A stretch of 32,343 nt of DNA from M55B165 sp051744245. GTDB taxonomy: Bacteria > Actinomycetota > Humimicrobiia > Humimicrobiales > Humimicrobiaceae. The position numbers and the translations under genes were made by a program. Positions within the stretch are counted from its first letter, which is position 1. Each line of letters opens with the position of its first letter. The stretch is from the NCBI GenBank assembly GCA_051744245.1, contig JBNJCV010000015.1, positions 1 to 32,343 of the forward strand. The letters are read 5' to 3'. The notes below the pieces were generated by a model. It saw nothing but the letters and a program-made list of their open reading frames with translations. It was not told the origin of the DNA and searched no databases. Of the stretch, positions 25,034-32,256 are shown piece by piece.

Positions 25034-25458
25034 AAAGTTAGTTATATTACTCTTTGTATTATTAATTATCTTTAGCATTAGCTGCACTAAAAATGTAATT
25101 ACCTTGGAGGAAGGACAAAGAGAAGGCCGCAAAAATAACAGAGGAAATGCTGGCAGCCTTCAATGATAGAAATTACCAGAGTTTTTCCAAGTATTTTTCA
25201 GAGCGGATGGAAAATGCACTTCCAGAAGAGGAATTTGAGGAATCTTTTCCCGGGCTCCTTTATGAAAAAATAGGAAAGTATGAACCTTCTTCTAAACAAT
25301 ACCTGGAAGCTTATGAAGATGACGGTCTTATCTCTGTTTATTACAGGGCAAAATTTACTAAGGGCGATGTGTTGGCTACTGTTGTTTTTGATAATAAAGG
25401 GAACCAGGTAGCAGTAGACGGTTTGTGGTTTGACTCTTCTAAATTAAGAAAACAATAA
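25026..25458 (+). pseudogene. Frameshifted DUF3887-type lipoprotein
   Basis: Two frames together make one plausible protein. From ATG 25026 a hydrophobic segment, LVILLFVLLIIFSISC, forms a lipoprotein signal with C20; this frame ends at 25166. The next frame continues from about 25111 with KDKEKAAKITEEMLAAFNDR and runs to 25458, with features of the DUF3887 domain. The second frame has a stop at 25096 and no start codon before ATG 25147, which would truncate its first helix. A one-base insertion in the AAGGAC region (25111-25116) would explain the break. It may be a true mutation or a sequencing error. Its function is unknown; related domains are secreted or lipid-anchored. Confidence 0.7.
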
Positions 25459-25478
25459 AAATAATTTTTATAAAAATA

Positions 25479-25507
25479 TTGAAACAGTATTTTGTAAATG
25501 CTAAAAT
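25479..25507 (+). promoter_or_regulatory. Promoter of the small membrane protein gene
   Basis: TTGAAA (25479-25484) and TAAAAT (25502-25507) are spaced by exactly 17 bases, and TGC before the -10 makes it an extended -10 (TGCTAAAAT). It lies in the 79-base gap after the lipoprotein gene and would give a roughly 24-base leader with AAGGAGG before ATG 25538. Confidence 0.6.
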
Positions 25508-25537
25508 TAGAAAAATTACTAAACTAAGGAGGTTTAG

Positions 25538-25825
25538 ATGGAGCCTAGTGATGCGGTAGGGTTAGGTCTTGGTGCATTTGCCATAATTTGCTGGGTAGTA
25601 TTTGCACTAATTGGCTTGTTTTTATTTGTTGTTTGGATTATTGCTATAGTTGACTGTGCAAAAAGAAAAGAAGAAGAATTTCCTAGTGGTGCAGAAAATG
25701 CCAAGACAATATGGCTAGTCGTTTTAATTGCCTCCTGGGTAGTAGGGCTAAGCTGGCTGGCAGCTATTTTGTACTATTTTATGGTTATAAAGAAAAAACC
25801 CAGGAATAAGATCGTTAAAAAATAA
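25538..25825 (+). CDS. Small membrane protein with PLDc_N-like domain
   Basis: The 95-residue product has two hydrophobic segments, about 12-38 and 57-82, joined by a short charged loop (AKRKEEEF). The pattern VVWIIAIVDCAKR followed by KTIWLVVLIASW and a final ILYYFMVIKKK resembles the phospholipase D-nuclease N-terminal (PLDc_N) membrane domain, found alone in many small bacterial proteins of unknown role. There is no catalytic domain. It starts at ATG 25538 behind AAGGAGG, has its own promoter and is followed by a strong terminator. Confidence 0.75.
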   Translation: MEPSDAVGLGLGAFAIICWVVFALIGLFLFVVWIIAIVDCAKRKEEEFPSGAENAKTIWLVVLIASWVVGLSWLAAILYYFMVIKKKPRNKIVKK

Positions 25826-25832
25826 AAGGTAG

Positions 25833-25867
25833 AAATTAAAGCCTCAAATGCAGAGGCTTTAATTTTT
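25833..25867. terminator. Bidirectional intrinsic terminator
   Basis: A perfect 13-bp stem (25833-25845 pairing with 25853-25865) encloses a 7-base loop. Its GC-rich top (GCCTC/GAGGC) is flanked by A- and T-rich ends, giving a T-run on the + strand and a looser one on the - strand. It lies between converging genes, so it can end both the + strand small membrane gene and the - strand arsR operon. Confidence 0.9.
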
Positions 25868-25872
25868 CTTTT

Positions 25873-26073
25873 CTAATCTTCCCCTAGCTTGTTGCTGGCA
25901 AAATCCTTAATTGCTTTGGCTGCATCGGGCGGAATTATATTTTTTGCCTGGAGTAAAGTGGTAATGTTTTTTAGGCCTATTCTTTTAATTATGTAGCCTG
26001 CGAATGCTCCCATAGCGGCTCCGCCAATAATAAACCATAGTATGTTTTTGTCAACTTCCTTTTCTTTGTCCAT
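25873..26073 (-). CDS. Small single-pass membrane protein of unknown function
   Basis: The 66-residue product has one membrane segment near residues 11-29 (ILWFIIGGAAMGAFAGYII), with a Gly/Ala-rich face that could mediate helix packing. A basic, amphipathic C-terminal half containing PPDAAKAIKDFASNKLG follows. I do not recognise the family. ATG at 26073 has a GGAGG ribosome-binding site. It is the second gene of a two-gene unit led by the ArsR-type regulator 17 bases upstream, so its expression is probably controlled by that repressor. Confidence 0.65.
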   Translation of the reverse strand: MDKEKEVDKNILWFIIGGAAMGAFAGYIIKRIGLKNITTLLQAKNIIPPDAAKAIKDFASNKLGED

Positions 26074-26090
26074 CTTTCCTCCATAAAAAT

Positions 26091-26420
26091 TTATTTTTCA
26101 ATTGACTTCTTTATTAATTTATTTTTATTGGCAAGTTCTTCCATTAAGACCTCGCCTATAAGGTCATAGGCTTTAATTATTTTTGGATTGGAAATAGAAT
26201 AATAAACACTATTTCCCTCTTTTTTAGTATTAACTACTCCCTTAGACCTTAGCAGTGATAAGTGCTGGGATAGGTTAGCCTGAGGAATTCCGGTTTTCTT
26301 TACAAGATCATTAACTTTTACTTCTCCATCTCTTAACGCATTTATGATTGCCTGTCTTCTGGGGTTTGAAATTGTCTTGCAAATATCTGCATGCAAATTA
26401 TAAAATTCATTTTTTTTCAT
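26091..26420 (-). CDS. ArsR-family winged-helix transcriptional regulator
   Basis: The 109-residue product is the size of ArsR/SmtB repressors. The helix-turn-helix is clear at about 33-62 (VNDLVKKTGIPQANLSQHLSLLRSKG reads as helices 3 and 4), followed by the wing EGNSVYYSI. The only cysteine is C14 in ADICKTISNPRR; the ELCVCDL-type metal site of classical ArsR and SmtB is absent, so a different or no metal ligand set is expected. It is transcribed from its own promoter, which contains a palindrome, and is followed by a small membrane protein gene. The large Fe-S gene upstream is on the same strand. Confidence 0.88.
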   Translation of the reverse strand: MKKNEFYNLHADICKTISNPRRQAIINALRDGEVKVNDLVKKTGIPQANLSQHLSLLRSKGVVNTKKEGNSVYYSISNPKIIKAYDLIGEVLMEELANKNKLIKKSIEK

Positions 26421-26449
26421 TAAGATATCCCTTCTAACTGCTACTATGA

Positions 26450-26478
26450 ATATTAAATGATAAGTACTATATAGTCAA
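26450..26478 (-). promoter_or_regulatory. arsR promoter with overlapping palindromic operator
   Basis: On the - strand TTGACT (26473-26478) and TAATAT (26450-26455) are separated by exactly 17 bases. The perfect palindrome ACTATATAGT (26466-26475) overlaps the -35 hexamer and the start of the spacer. This is where an ArsR-type repressor would block polymerase, so autoregulation is likely. A ribosome-binding site, AAGGGA, precedes the arsR ATG. Confidence 0.65.
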
Positions 26479-26491
26479 TTTAAAGAAATAT

Positions 26492-29400
26492 TTAAAAATT
26501 ACCCTTTCTTAATTCGGAAACCATTTTACCCATGATAAGGGGGATTATTTTAGGCAACATGGAAGGCATCAGTGCGTCCATAACCTCCGGGAACATTTTT
26601 GGCATCAGCTTTTCCATGGACTCAGGCATCTGGGGGATGTTCTTTTTAAAATATTTATATATTTTTGGCAGTACTTGGGGCATCATTTTAGGGAGCATTT
26701 TTGGTATCATAGCAGGCATGATTTTAGGCATAAAAGAATAAGCCAAGTTTGTTAAAGGAGATGGCAATTTATTTATTACCCTCATCATTTTTTTCATGTA
26801 TTCCGGCATGGCAGAAATTAAGTCTGCCATTAAATCTTTCATAATTTTTGCCATTCCACTGGCTGTCATGTAATTTATCATGATATCGAATACTTCCCAT
26901 GCTTGCAGAGTATCACTGGTTGAATCCTTGCTTTTAAAACCCAGTGACTCAATGAAATAGTCGGTTACATCTAATATTTTTAAATCTTTTCCTTTGTTGC
27001 TAACCCTTAACTGGACTTCACAACAGGGACAAGAGGTGAGGATAGTTTCTGCACCTATGTTGCTGGCTTCTTCTATTCTCATTTTACCAATGAGATCTGC
27101 AGTTGGGTCGGGTTCGCCAGCCCTGGTAAGCACGCTGCCGCAGCAAAGGGCATCTTCTTTGCTGTGCTCCATTTCCTTGAAAGTGATTCCTGGAATAGAA
27201 GAAATCATGTCCCTGGGCTGCTGGTATATGTTACCATGCCTTCCTATGTGGCAGGGGTCATGGTAGGTTACGGTTTCATTCCTATCGAACTTGGGAATTA
27301 ATTTGCCCCCGCTAAGAAGATTGGAAGCAGTTTCTGTAATATGCTCCAGTTCTACATCAAATTTCAGCCCTAATTTTTTTGCCCATTTCCGGTACATGTC
27401 ATTAAGTGTTACCCAGCAGCCAGGGCAGGATATTATTATTTTATTGATACCTTTTTTATTTATATTTTCGATGTTTTTTCTTACAGCTTTTTCAAATACA
27501 TCCCATTTACCTGCCATGTAGAAGGGAACTCCACAGCAGGTTTCCTCTTCTCCTAAAACAGTAAAATCAATTCCACCTTCCTTGAGTATCCTGGTCGCGT
27601 TTTGAGCAATGTCCTGTGCTATGTAGGAGGCTGTACAACCAGCCCAGTACAGCGTGCTGCTCTCAGGGTTAAGCTCTATATCTTCCGGTAACCATTTGCC
27701 CCTATCTTCCTTAAACCTTGCCCAAATGTTATTTTCGTTCCTGTAAGAAGAAGCCATCATCTCAAAAGCAGGAATAGTAGGATATTTCTTCTTGTATACT
27801 AAATCTTCCCTCATGTTATCCCAGGTCTCTAGTATTGGTATTTCTACCTGGCAAACCGAATCGCATCTTTTGCAAGTGGTGCAAAGCAGAAAAGATTTTA
27901 CAATTTCATCATCCAATTTTATATTTCCCTTCTGGTATTCATTCAATATTTTCCATTTTCCTCTTGGTGTAGAGCTTTCCCACAGCCTGCTTTCATAGAG
28001 TTCGCAAGCTTGTACACAGTAGCCGCATTTTGCACAAAGGGTAGAATACCACAGTGCGTCTTTAGGTATTTTTGCTGTATCACTTTTGCCATTCCTTCTA
28101 TTCTTTACCATTTTCCTTAAAATGGGGTAAAGCCATTCCAGGCTTTCAGCTAACCGCATAAGGGAATTAAGTTTTTTTGCAGGATTATCCTTTAGAGAGC
28201 CAGTGGAGAACAGTTTCCCGGGGTTAAGGATATCGTCTTTGTCTGCCTGCTTTTTGAAATTTAAAAGATAATCATATTTATCTCCCAAGCTTTTTTGGGA
28301 TTTGTAATTAAAGTACATCCCCGGACTGTATATTTTTCCCCCTAATTTTTCAGCTGCTTTTATCAGAGAGATGGAAGCGGTAAAGGTAGCCGCATATGAT
28401 AGACTTCTTTCATCAGAAAGTATAAAGCCTAAAACAGTTAGGCTCCCATCTTTTGAGTAGATGTTTTCTGAAAGGAATACGCTGTCTATTTCCTTGGAAA
28501 CAATATTGTAAAATTGATCTGCTTTGTCTTTTGGAATTATTACTTCCACGGGTACTAATGAAGGACCTAGCTTTTTTATCCTCATCACAAAGAACCTGTT
28601 TTCCCATTCCTTTTCAGCTAAACTGCTGCTGCCAATCTTAGCTCCAGAATTCAGGCTGTTGATAAAGTTTTCCACATTTTCCTTACAATCTTTAAAATAG
28701 GAAATAAGTACATTATACTTCTCTTCTATTGATTTCCCATTTTTTTCTATTTTATTTTTAGCCTTGGCCATGGTTGGGTTTATGAATGAAAATGTATAGA
28801 AGCTAATATTTTTACTGTAAGCCTGGCTGGCAAATTTTTCAATTTGAGAAAGGTTATCAAAGGTGAGCAATTTTTTATAAATTCTTTCCCTTTTCTTAAT
28901 TGAAAAGGTGATTTCAGTTATAAGGGAGGTAGTTCCCATGCTTTCTGCTACCAAATTTATATCTTTTCCCCGTAAGGATTTTTGTTTACCCTGGGGGGTT
29001 ACAATTTTTACCTCTTGGACTAAGCTGCTAAATTTTCCATATTTGAAGCTGCCAATCCCTATCCCGCCCTGAGCCAGCCACCCACCTACAGTAGACCCGG
29101 GAGCGCTTGAAGGGTAAAGCTTTAAGTCTAATCCTTCTATATTTAATTTTGTTTCCAGGTCTTTCCATATAATACCCGGTTCAACAGTTACAGTTAGGTC
29201 TTTTTTGTTGATTTTCTTTATATTATTCATTTGGGAAAATACAATGCTTATTCCTCTTGCTGCAGGGATAGAACCTCCATAGCCGCTGGTTCCTAAGCCC
29301 CTGGGGGTTAGTGGAATATTATATTTGCCTGCAAGCGTTACCAGCTTAATAATTTCTTCTGTATTTTTGGGAAGCACGATTGCATCAGGGAGGCTATCTA

Positions 29401-29521
29401 TGCTTTTCCTGACAAAGGAAGGCATCACTCCCAAGTCAGTAGAATATAGCATTCTTTCATATTTTTTAAGGTTGACCCTTCTACCAAAAATATCTTTAAG
29501 CTCTGTTTCTATTTTTAGCAT
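26492..29521 (-). CDS. FAD-linked oxidase / Fe-S / CCG-domain oxidoreductase fusion
   Basis: This 1009-residue protein joins a GlcD/Dld-like FAD oxidase to a GlpC/HdrD-like electron-transfer module. Residues 40-215 form the FAD-binding domain (TPRGLGTSGYGGSIP at 72-86; PGSTVGGWLAQGG). The FAD-oxidase C-terminal domain runs to about 440 and ends NPGKLF. Two 4Fe-4S motifs follow (C496/C499/C502/C506 and C547/C550/C553/C557). Two CCG domains come next (C629, C662-C663, C699, C702; C757, C793-C794, C831, C833-C834). An N-terminal hydroxyacid substrate and quinone, heterodisulfide or flavoprotein acceptor are plausible but not shown. The last 100 residues form a Met/Pro-rich tail. ATG 29521 has an AGGAG site and its own promoter. 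Confidence 0.88.
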   Translation of the reverse strand: MLKIETELKDIFGRRVNLKKYERMLYSTDLGVMPSFVRKSIDSLPDAIVLPKNTEEIIKLVTLAGKYNIPLTPRGLGTSGYGGSIPAARGISIVFSQMNNIKKINKKDLTVTVEPGIIWKDLETKLNIEGLDLKLYPSSAPGSTVGGWLAQGGIGIGSFKYGKFSSLVQEVKIVTPQGKQKSLRGKDINLVAESMGTTSLITEITFSIKKRERIYKKLLTFDNLSQIEKFASQAYSKNISFYTFSFINPTMAKAKNKIEKNGKSIEEKYNVLISYFKDCKENVENFINSLNSGAKIGSSSLAEKEWENRFFVMRIKKLGPSLVPVEVIIPKDKADQFYNIVSKEIDSVFLSENIYSKDGSLTVLGFILSDERSLSYAATFTASISLIKAAEKLGGKIYSPGMYFNYKSQKSLGDKYDYLLNFKKQADKDDILNPGKLFSTGSLKDNPAKKLNSLMRLAESLEWLYPILRKMVKNRRNGKSDTAKIPKDALWYSTLCAKCGYCVQACELYESRLWESSTPRGKWKILNEYQKGNIKLDDEIVKSFLLCTTCKRCDSVCQVEIPILETWDNMREDLVYKKKYPTIPAFEMMASSYRNENNIWARFKEDRGKWLPEDIELNPESSTLYWAGCTASYIAQDIAQNATRILKEGGIDFTVLGEEETCCGVPFYMAGKWDVFEKAVRKNIENINKKGINKIIISCPGCWVTLNDMYRKWAKKLGLKFDVELEHITETASNLLSGGKLIPKFDRNETVTYHDPCHIGRHGNIYQQPRDMISSIPGITFKEMEHSKEDALCCGSVLTRAGEPDPTADLIGKMRIEEASNIGAETILTSCPCCEVQLRVSNKGKDLKILDVTDYFIESLGFKSKDSTSDTLQAWEVFDIMINYMTASGMAKIMKDLMADLISAMPEYMKKMMRVINKLPSPLTNLAYSFMPKIMPAMIPKMLPKMMPQVLPKIYKYFKKNIPQMPESMEKLMPKMFPEVMDALMPSMLPKIIPLIMGKMVSELRKGNF

Positions 29522-29547
29522 GGTTCTCCTACGGTATATAATATTAT

Positions 29548-29582
29548 TATATTAATATATCTTAATATTAAGAGATTATCAA
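29548..29582 (-). promoter_or_regulatory. Promoter of the FAD/Fe-S gene with two palindromes
   Basis: On the - strand TTGATA (29577-29582) and TATATT (29554-29559) are 17 bases apart. The perfect palindrome CTTAATATTAAG (29561-29572) fills most of the spacer, and a second, TATATTAATATA (29548-29559), covers the -10. Both are candidate operator sites, although pure A+T palindromes occur by chance in AT-rich spacers. Confidence 0.5.
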
Positions 29583-29608
29583 TATTTTTTTATATTTCCC
29601 AAATAATG

Positions 29609-29614
29609 TAAAAT
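29609..29614 (+). promoter_or_regulatory. -10 element immediately upstream of the VUT gene
   Basis: TAAAAT at 29609-29614 ends eight bases before the ATG at 29623, and no Shine-Dalgarno sequence is visible. Transcription would begin at or next to the start codon, giving a leaderless message. No convincing -35 is visible upstream in the T-rich stretch. Confidence 0.4.
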
Positions 29615-29622
29615 ATATTTTT

Positions 29623-30303
29623 ATGGATGGGAAAAATTATAAATACTTTGACTTAATTGTGGGACTATTTGTGGCAGTCCTTTTGATCTCTAATATTGCC
29701 TCTACAAAGATTGTCCAAATTTGGAGGCTTACCTTTGACGGAGGTACTATACTTTTCCCCCTTTCATATATTTTTGGCGATATCCTTACCGAAGTTTATG
29801 GGTACAGGAAAAGCAGGAGAGTTATATGGATTGGTTTTTTCTGTGCAGTTCTTATGTCCGTTACTCTGGCGGTTATTGGAATAATAAAGCCGGCTGAAGG
29901 ATGGGATTTGCAAGAGTCCTATATGGCAATTCTAGGACAGACCCCAAGAATTGTTACTGCTTCGCTTATTGCCTATTTTCTGGGGGAATTTTCCAACTCT
30001 TTTATCATGGCAAAAATGAAAATTTTTACTAGGGGGAAATGGCTTTTTACAAGGACCATTGGATCCACCATTGTAGGCCAGGGAGTAGATACTATGGTAT
30101 TTGTAATAATTGCCTTTAGCGGACTTTATCCGGCTTCCTTAATAATTTCTATAATTGTGTCCAATTATGTGTTTAAGGTTGGCTTGGAAGCTGTATTTAC
30201 GCCTGCAACTTACAAGATAGTACACGTATTGAAAAAAGTAGAAAATGTAGACTACTATGATTACAAAACAAACTTCAATCCGTTTCTATTCTGGAGAAAA
30301 TAG
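29623..30303 (+). CDS. VUT-family (YhhQ-like) queuosine precursor transporter
   Basis: The 226-residue product is a multi-pass membrane protein of the VUT/YhhQ family (putative vitamin/queuosine-precursor uptake). Diagnostic stretches are LLISNIASTKIV, GGTILFPLSYIFGDILTEVYG and FTRTIGSTIVGQGVDTMVF. About six membrane segments are evident. The substrate is inferred from the E. coli homologue, which imports preQ0/preQ1. It diverges from the FAD/Fe-S gene across a 101-base gap. No preQ1 riboswitch is visible, and no ribosome-binding site precedes the start. Confidence 0.85.
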   Translation: MDGKNYKYFDLIVGLFVAVLLISNIASTKIVQIWRLTFDGGTILFPLSYIFGDILTEVYGYRKSRRVIWIGFFCAVLMSVTLAVIGIIKPAEGWDLQESYMAILGQTPRIVTASLIAYFLGEFSNSFIMAKMKIFTRGKWLFTRTIGSTIVGQGVDTMVFVIIAFSGLYPASLIISIIVSNYVFKVGLEAVFTPATYKIVHVLKKVENVDYYDYKTNFNPFLFWRK

Positions 30304-30320
30304 ATATCCTTTAGGTTAAA

Positions 30321-30874
30321 TTATATGCCTTGAAGTTTTAAGGGCAGGTCAAGATGGTTTTCCTTCAGAAATTTTTCGTCTGTAAGGGTACGGCTTGCTT
30401 CCCCGTCATAGGTAATCCTGCCCTTGTTTATTATACATGCAGCGGTTAGAAAAATCATAAGCCATGTTCAGATTAAGGGTGGCAATAAGGATGGTTTTTT
30501 CCTTAAAAAATTAACCAAGCCAAAAGCAACATTGTCAAATACACTGGTGAAAAACAGCTGGTCATTGGGATCCTGGAAAACAAACCCTATATCCCCTTTA
30601 ATGCTATGAAGGTTAGCTTTGTTTAGGGTTTTTTTCAAAAATGGATATATCTCCCTTCTTGTATTCTCCGTCCATGAGCCCGGCAATGTTTAAAAGAAGG
30701 GTAGATTTGCTTGCCCCGTGGGACCAATTATTAAAACTTTCTCCCCTTCTTTAACCGTAAATGCTATATCTTTTAGCGCCAGTTTCAATTCTAGGGTTGA
30801 CTGGCCCAAGTGGCTGCTAGAAAGTTATAAGAAAGGCTTTTAATTTGTACTGCGTATTTTATATGTTCAGGCAT
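30321..30874 (-). pseudogene. Degraded CbiO-type ABC transporter ATPase
   Basis: Pieces of a cobalt/nickel-type ATPase can be followed in order along the - strand, in shifting frames. The start is MPEHIKYAVQIKSLSYNF, then LALKDIAFTVKEGEKVLIIGP, then the Walker A region in another frame (GASKSTLLLNIAGLMDGE). The Q-loop region follows (GFVFQDPNDQLFFTSVFDN), then the C-terminal end DEKFLKENHLDLPLKLQGI. The signature motif and Walker B are missing: sequence jumps from AFGLVNF to NLNMAYDF near 30470-30510. At least four frame breaks plus this internal deletion make it a clear pseudogene of an energy-coupling-factor transporter. Confidence 0.85.
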
Positions 30875-30987
30875 ATTGATTACCAGGCTAGATAAATTTT
30901 ACAATCTCAATTATTTTTAGTGATGTAGATAATATAATGAAAGAGGGAAGAAATGCAGGTGCCTGAGGCAGACGATTTATCTGGCTT

Positions 30988-31104
30988 TCATCCTGGCTTT
31001 AAAATATTTTTTACCCCATATATTGCCCCAATCAGCCCTCCGGCTGAAATTGCGGCAGTAGACACGGCAGTTTTGAGGTCCACAAATCCATCTGGTATAT
31101 GTAT
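30988..31104 (-). pseudogene. CbiM remnant (N-terminal fragment)
   Basis: A 38-codon frame on the - strand reads HIPDGFVDLKTAVSTAA at its start, then ISAGGLIGAIYGVKNIL and a stop. HIPDGF is the start of CbiM, whose N-terminal His helps bind cobalt or nickel. A good AGGAGG site (31110-31115) is five bases before the first codon, but that codon is ATA rather than ATG. The full family protein is several times longer. Together with the CbiO remnant downstream it marks a decayed metal-uptake operon. The piece between them (30875-30987) shows no recognisable CbiN or CbiQ. Confidence 0.65.
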
Positions 31105-31136
31105 TGTTGCCTCCTATAAGTGTTACTATTATAATC

Positions 31137-31165
31137 AAAGTAGTACCAACTATTTAAATAGTCAA
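31137..31165 (-). promoter_or_regulatory. Candidate promoter/operator of the decayed cbi operon
   Basis: On the - strand TTGACT (31160-31165) is 17 bases from TACTTT (31137-31142). The 14-bp perfect palindrome ACTATTTAAATAGT (31149-31162) overlaps the -35, the same arrangement as at the arsR promoter. A better -10, TATAAT (31128-31133), is present but 26 bases away. The site could be the surviving control region of the cbiM remnant. Confidence 0.4.
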
Positions 31166-31359
31166 CGGAAATTTTGTTTTATTTAAATTTTTAACTTAAC
31201 TTCTTTCATTTTGCTCATATAAAATAGGCTTAGAGGAACACTTAATGGTGATTGAACTTTTCTGGCTGGAATTTAGCACTGTTATTTTGTGGGCATAATT
31301 TCTAATATTGATGTTATTATGTTTAAGAATTACAAGAACTGCTAGGGGTTTTTAAAAAA
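31166..31359. other. Non-coding AT-rich spacer
   Basis: Together with 30304-31165 this makes a stretch of about 1 kb without an intact gene. The 194 bases here lie between the decayed cbi control region and the end of the DUF1287 gene. I see no open frame with family character, no riboswitch fold that I recognise (no cobalamin-box-like sequence), and no convincing terminator hairpin for the DUF1287 gene. It may hold further unrecognisable remains. Confidence 0.5.
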
Positions 31360-32247
31360 CTATTCCATATCTTCAGGATAAGGGTATCTGTAATGGCCGA
31401 CTATTTCATAATCCAAAAGGACATCAACTGCACTTAATTTCCCTAGCTCTTTTGATGTCATTATTACCAAAGGCACGCCATTTTCATTGGTGTGCGGTGA
31501 GATGAAGCCGCCTAGATCCTTATGGGGGTTTTCTTCATCAAGCTGAAAATAAACAATATCCCCGGCCTGCCATTGGATATTATTGGCCGGATGTTCTGGA
31601 TCGTATTCTGTGTCAAGCTCCAGTGCATGCCTTTTAAAGAATGTTTCCTGGAAGAAAACATGCCTGAAATCAATATATTTTATAGGTTCGTCCCTTCCGA
31701 TTATGTCCATGGGATAAGATTCTGAATGCTTTAACATATCTTCATAAATTAGCTCCATTAAGTCATAGCCGCAATCCCTTAAAACCATGGCTATTATATC
31801 GGTGGAAACTCCTATATTGTCTGTGGGGTATCCTGTTTCCGGGTAAAGCTCATAACCGTATTCTATATTTTCTTCAAGCATCTCCAGTGACCTTAAAACT
31901 ATATCTTTCTGAGCATCAGACAGTTGGCTGTTTTCAACTCCACTAGGAGTTGGAACCTCGGTGGCTTCAGTTAGTTCAATTTCCATGCTTTCCAGTTCCT
32001 CCGGGGTTTCTTCTGTTAGCATCGTGGTAGCTTCTTCTGGTTCCGGGCTCTCCTTGTTTATCACCAATTCACTAATTGGATAGCTCCTACTAGACTGGAA
32101 TAAATCCAGTGGAATCTTTTTTATCACTTCTTGGTAGTAGCCCTTTAAAACCCAGAATTGCAGGAAGGCTAGAATAATTACAATTATTACCAGGTACTTG
32201 TAATTGCTGGATCTTTTTAACTGGGTTCTTCTGCTATTCTTCTTCAT
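31360..32247 (-). CDS. Membrane-anchored DUF1287 protein, Cys-to-Ser variant
   Basis: The 295-residue product has a basic N-terminus and one membrane segment (about 18-36). A Glu/Thr/Pro-rich linker (about 62-105) and a C-terminal DUF1287 domain (about 110-292) follow, so the domain is probably outside the cytoplasm. Domain landmarks are YPTDNIGVSTDI (141-151), YEDMLKHSESYP, YIDFRHV, WQAGDIVYF and the end IVGHYRYPYP. From memory, most family members read GVCTD, where the Cys is the likely NlpC/P60-like nucleophile; here it is S148. The ATG is three or fewer bases from the predicted transcription start. Its substrate is unknown; a cell-wall role is inferred. Confidence 0.8.
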   Translation of the reverse strand: MKKNSRRTQLKRSSNYKYLVIIVIILAFLQFWVLKGYYQEVIKKIPLDLFQSSRSYPISELVINKESPEPEEATTMLTEETPEELESMEIELTEATEVPTPSGVENSQLSDAQKDIVLRSLEMLEENIEYGYELYPETGYPTDNIGVSTDIIAMVLRDCGYDLMELIYEDMLKHSESYPMDIIGRDEPIKYIDFRHVFFQETFFKRHALELDTEYDPEHPANNIQWQAGDIVYFQLDEENPHKDLGGFISPHTNENGVPLVIMTSKELGKLSAVDVLLDYEIVGHYRYPYPEDME

Positions 32248-32256
32248 AGTATAGCT

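Noticed and set aside
25104..25120. Programmed +1 frameshift in the lipoprotein gene, driven by the SD-like GGAGGAAGG.
   Set aside because: There is no stop or rare codon at the shift point as in prfB, and the zero frame runs on for about 50 bases.
25026..25166. A 46-residue stand-alone lipoprotein from the first frame.
   Set aside because: After residue 30 the sequence is low-quality and the continuing frame holds a recognisable domain, so a frameshifted longer gene is more likely.
26532..26741. A + strand open frame opposite the Met/Pro-rich tail.
   Set aside because: It is a by-product of the repetitive coding of the tail; no ribosome-binding site or promoter is visible.
30424..30609. 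A + strand open frame within the region after the VUT gene.
   Set aside because: It is the antisense of the degraded CbiO gene and has no family character or ribosome-binding site.
31166..31359. Cobalamin or NiCo riboswitch upstream of the cbi remnants on the - strand.
   Set aside because: I could not find the conserved cobalamin-box sequence or a multi-stem junction; the region is plain AT-rich DNA.
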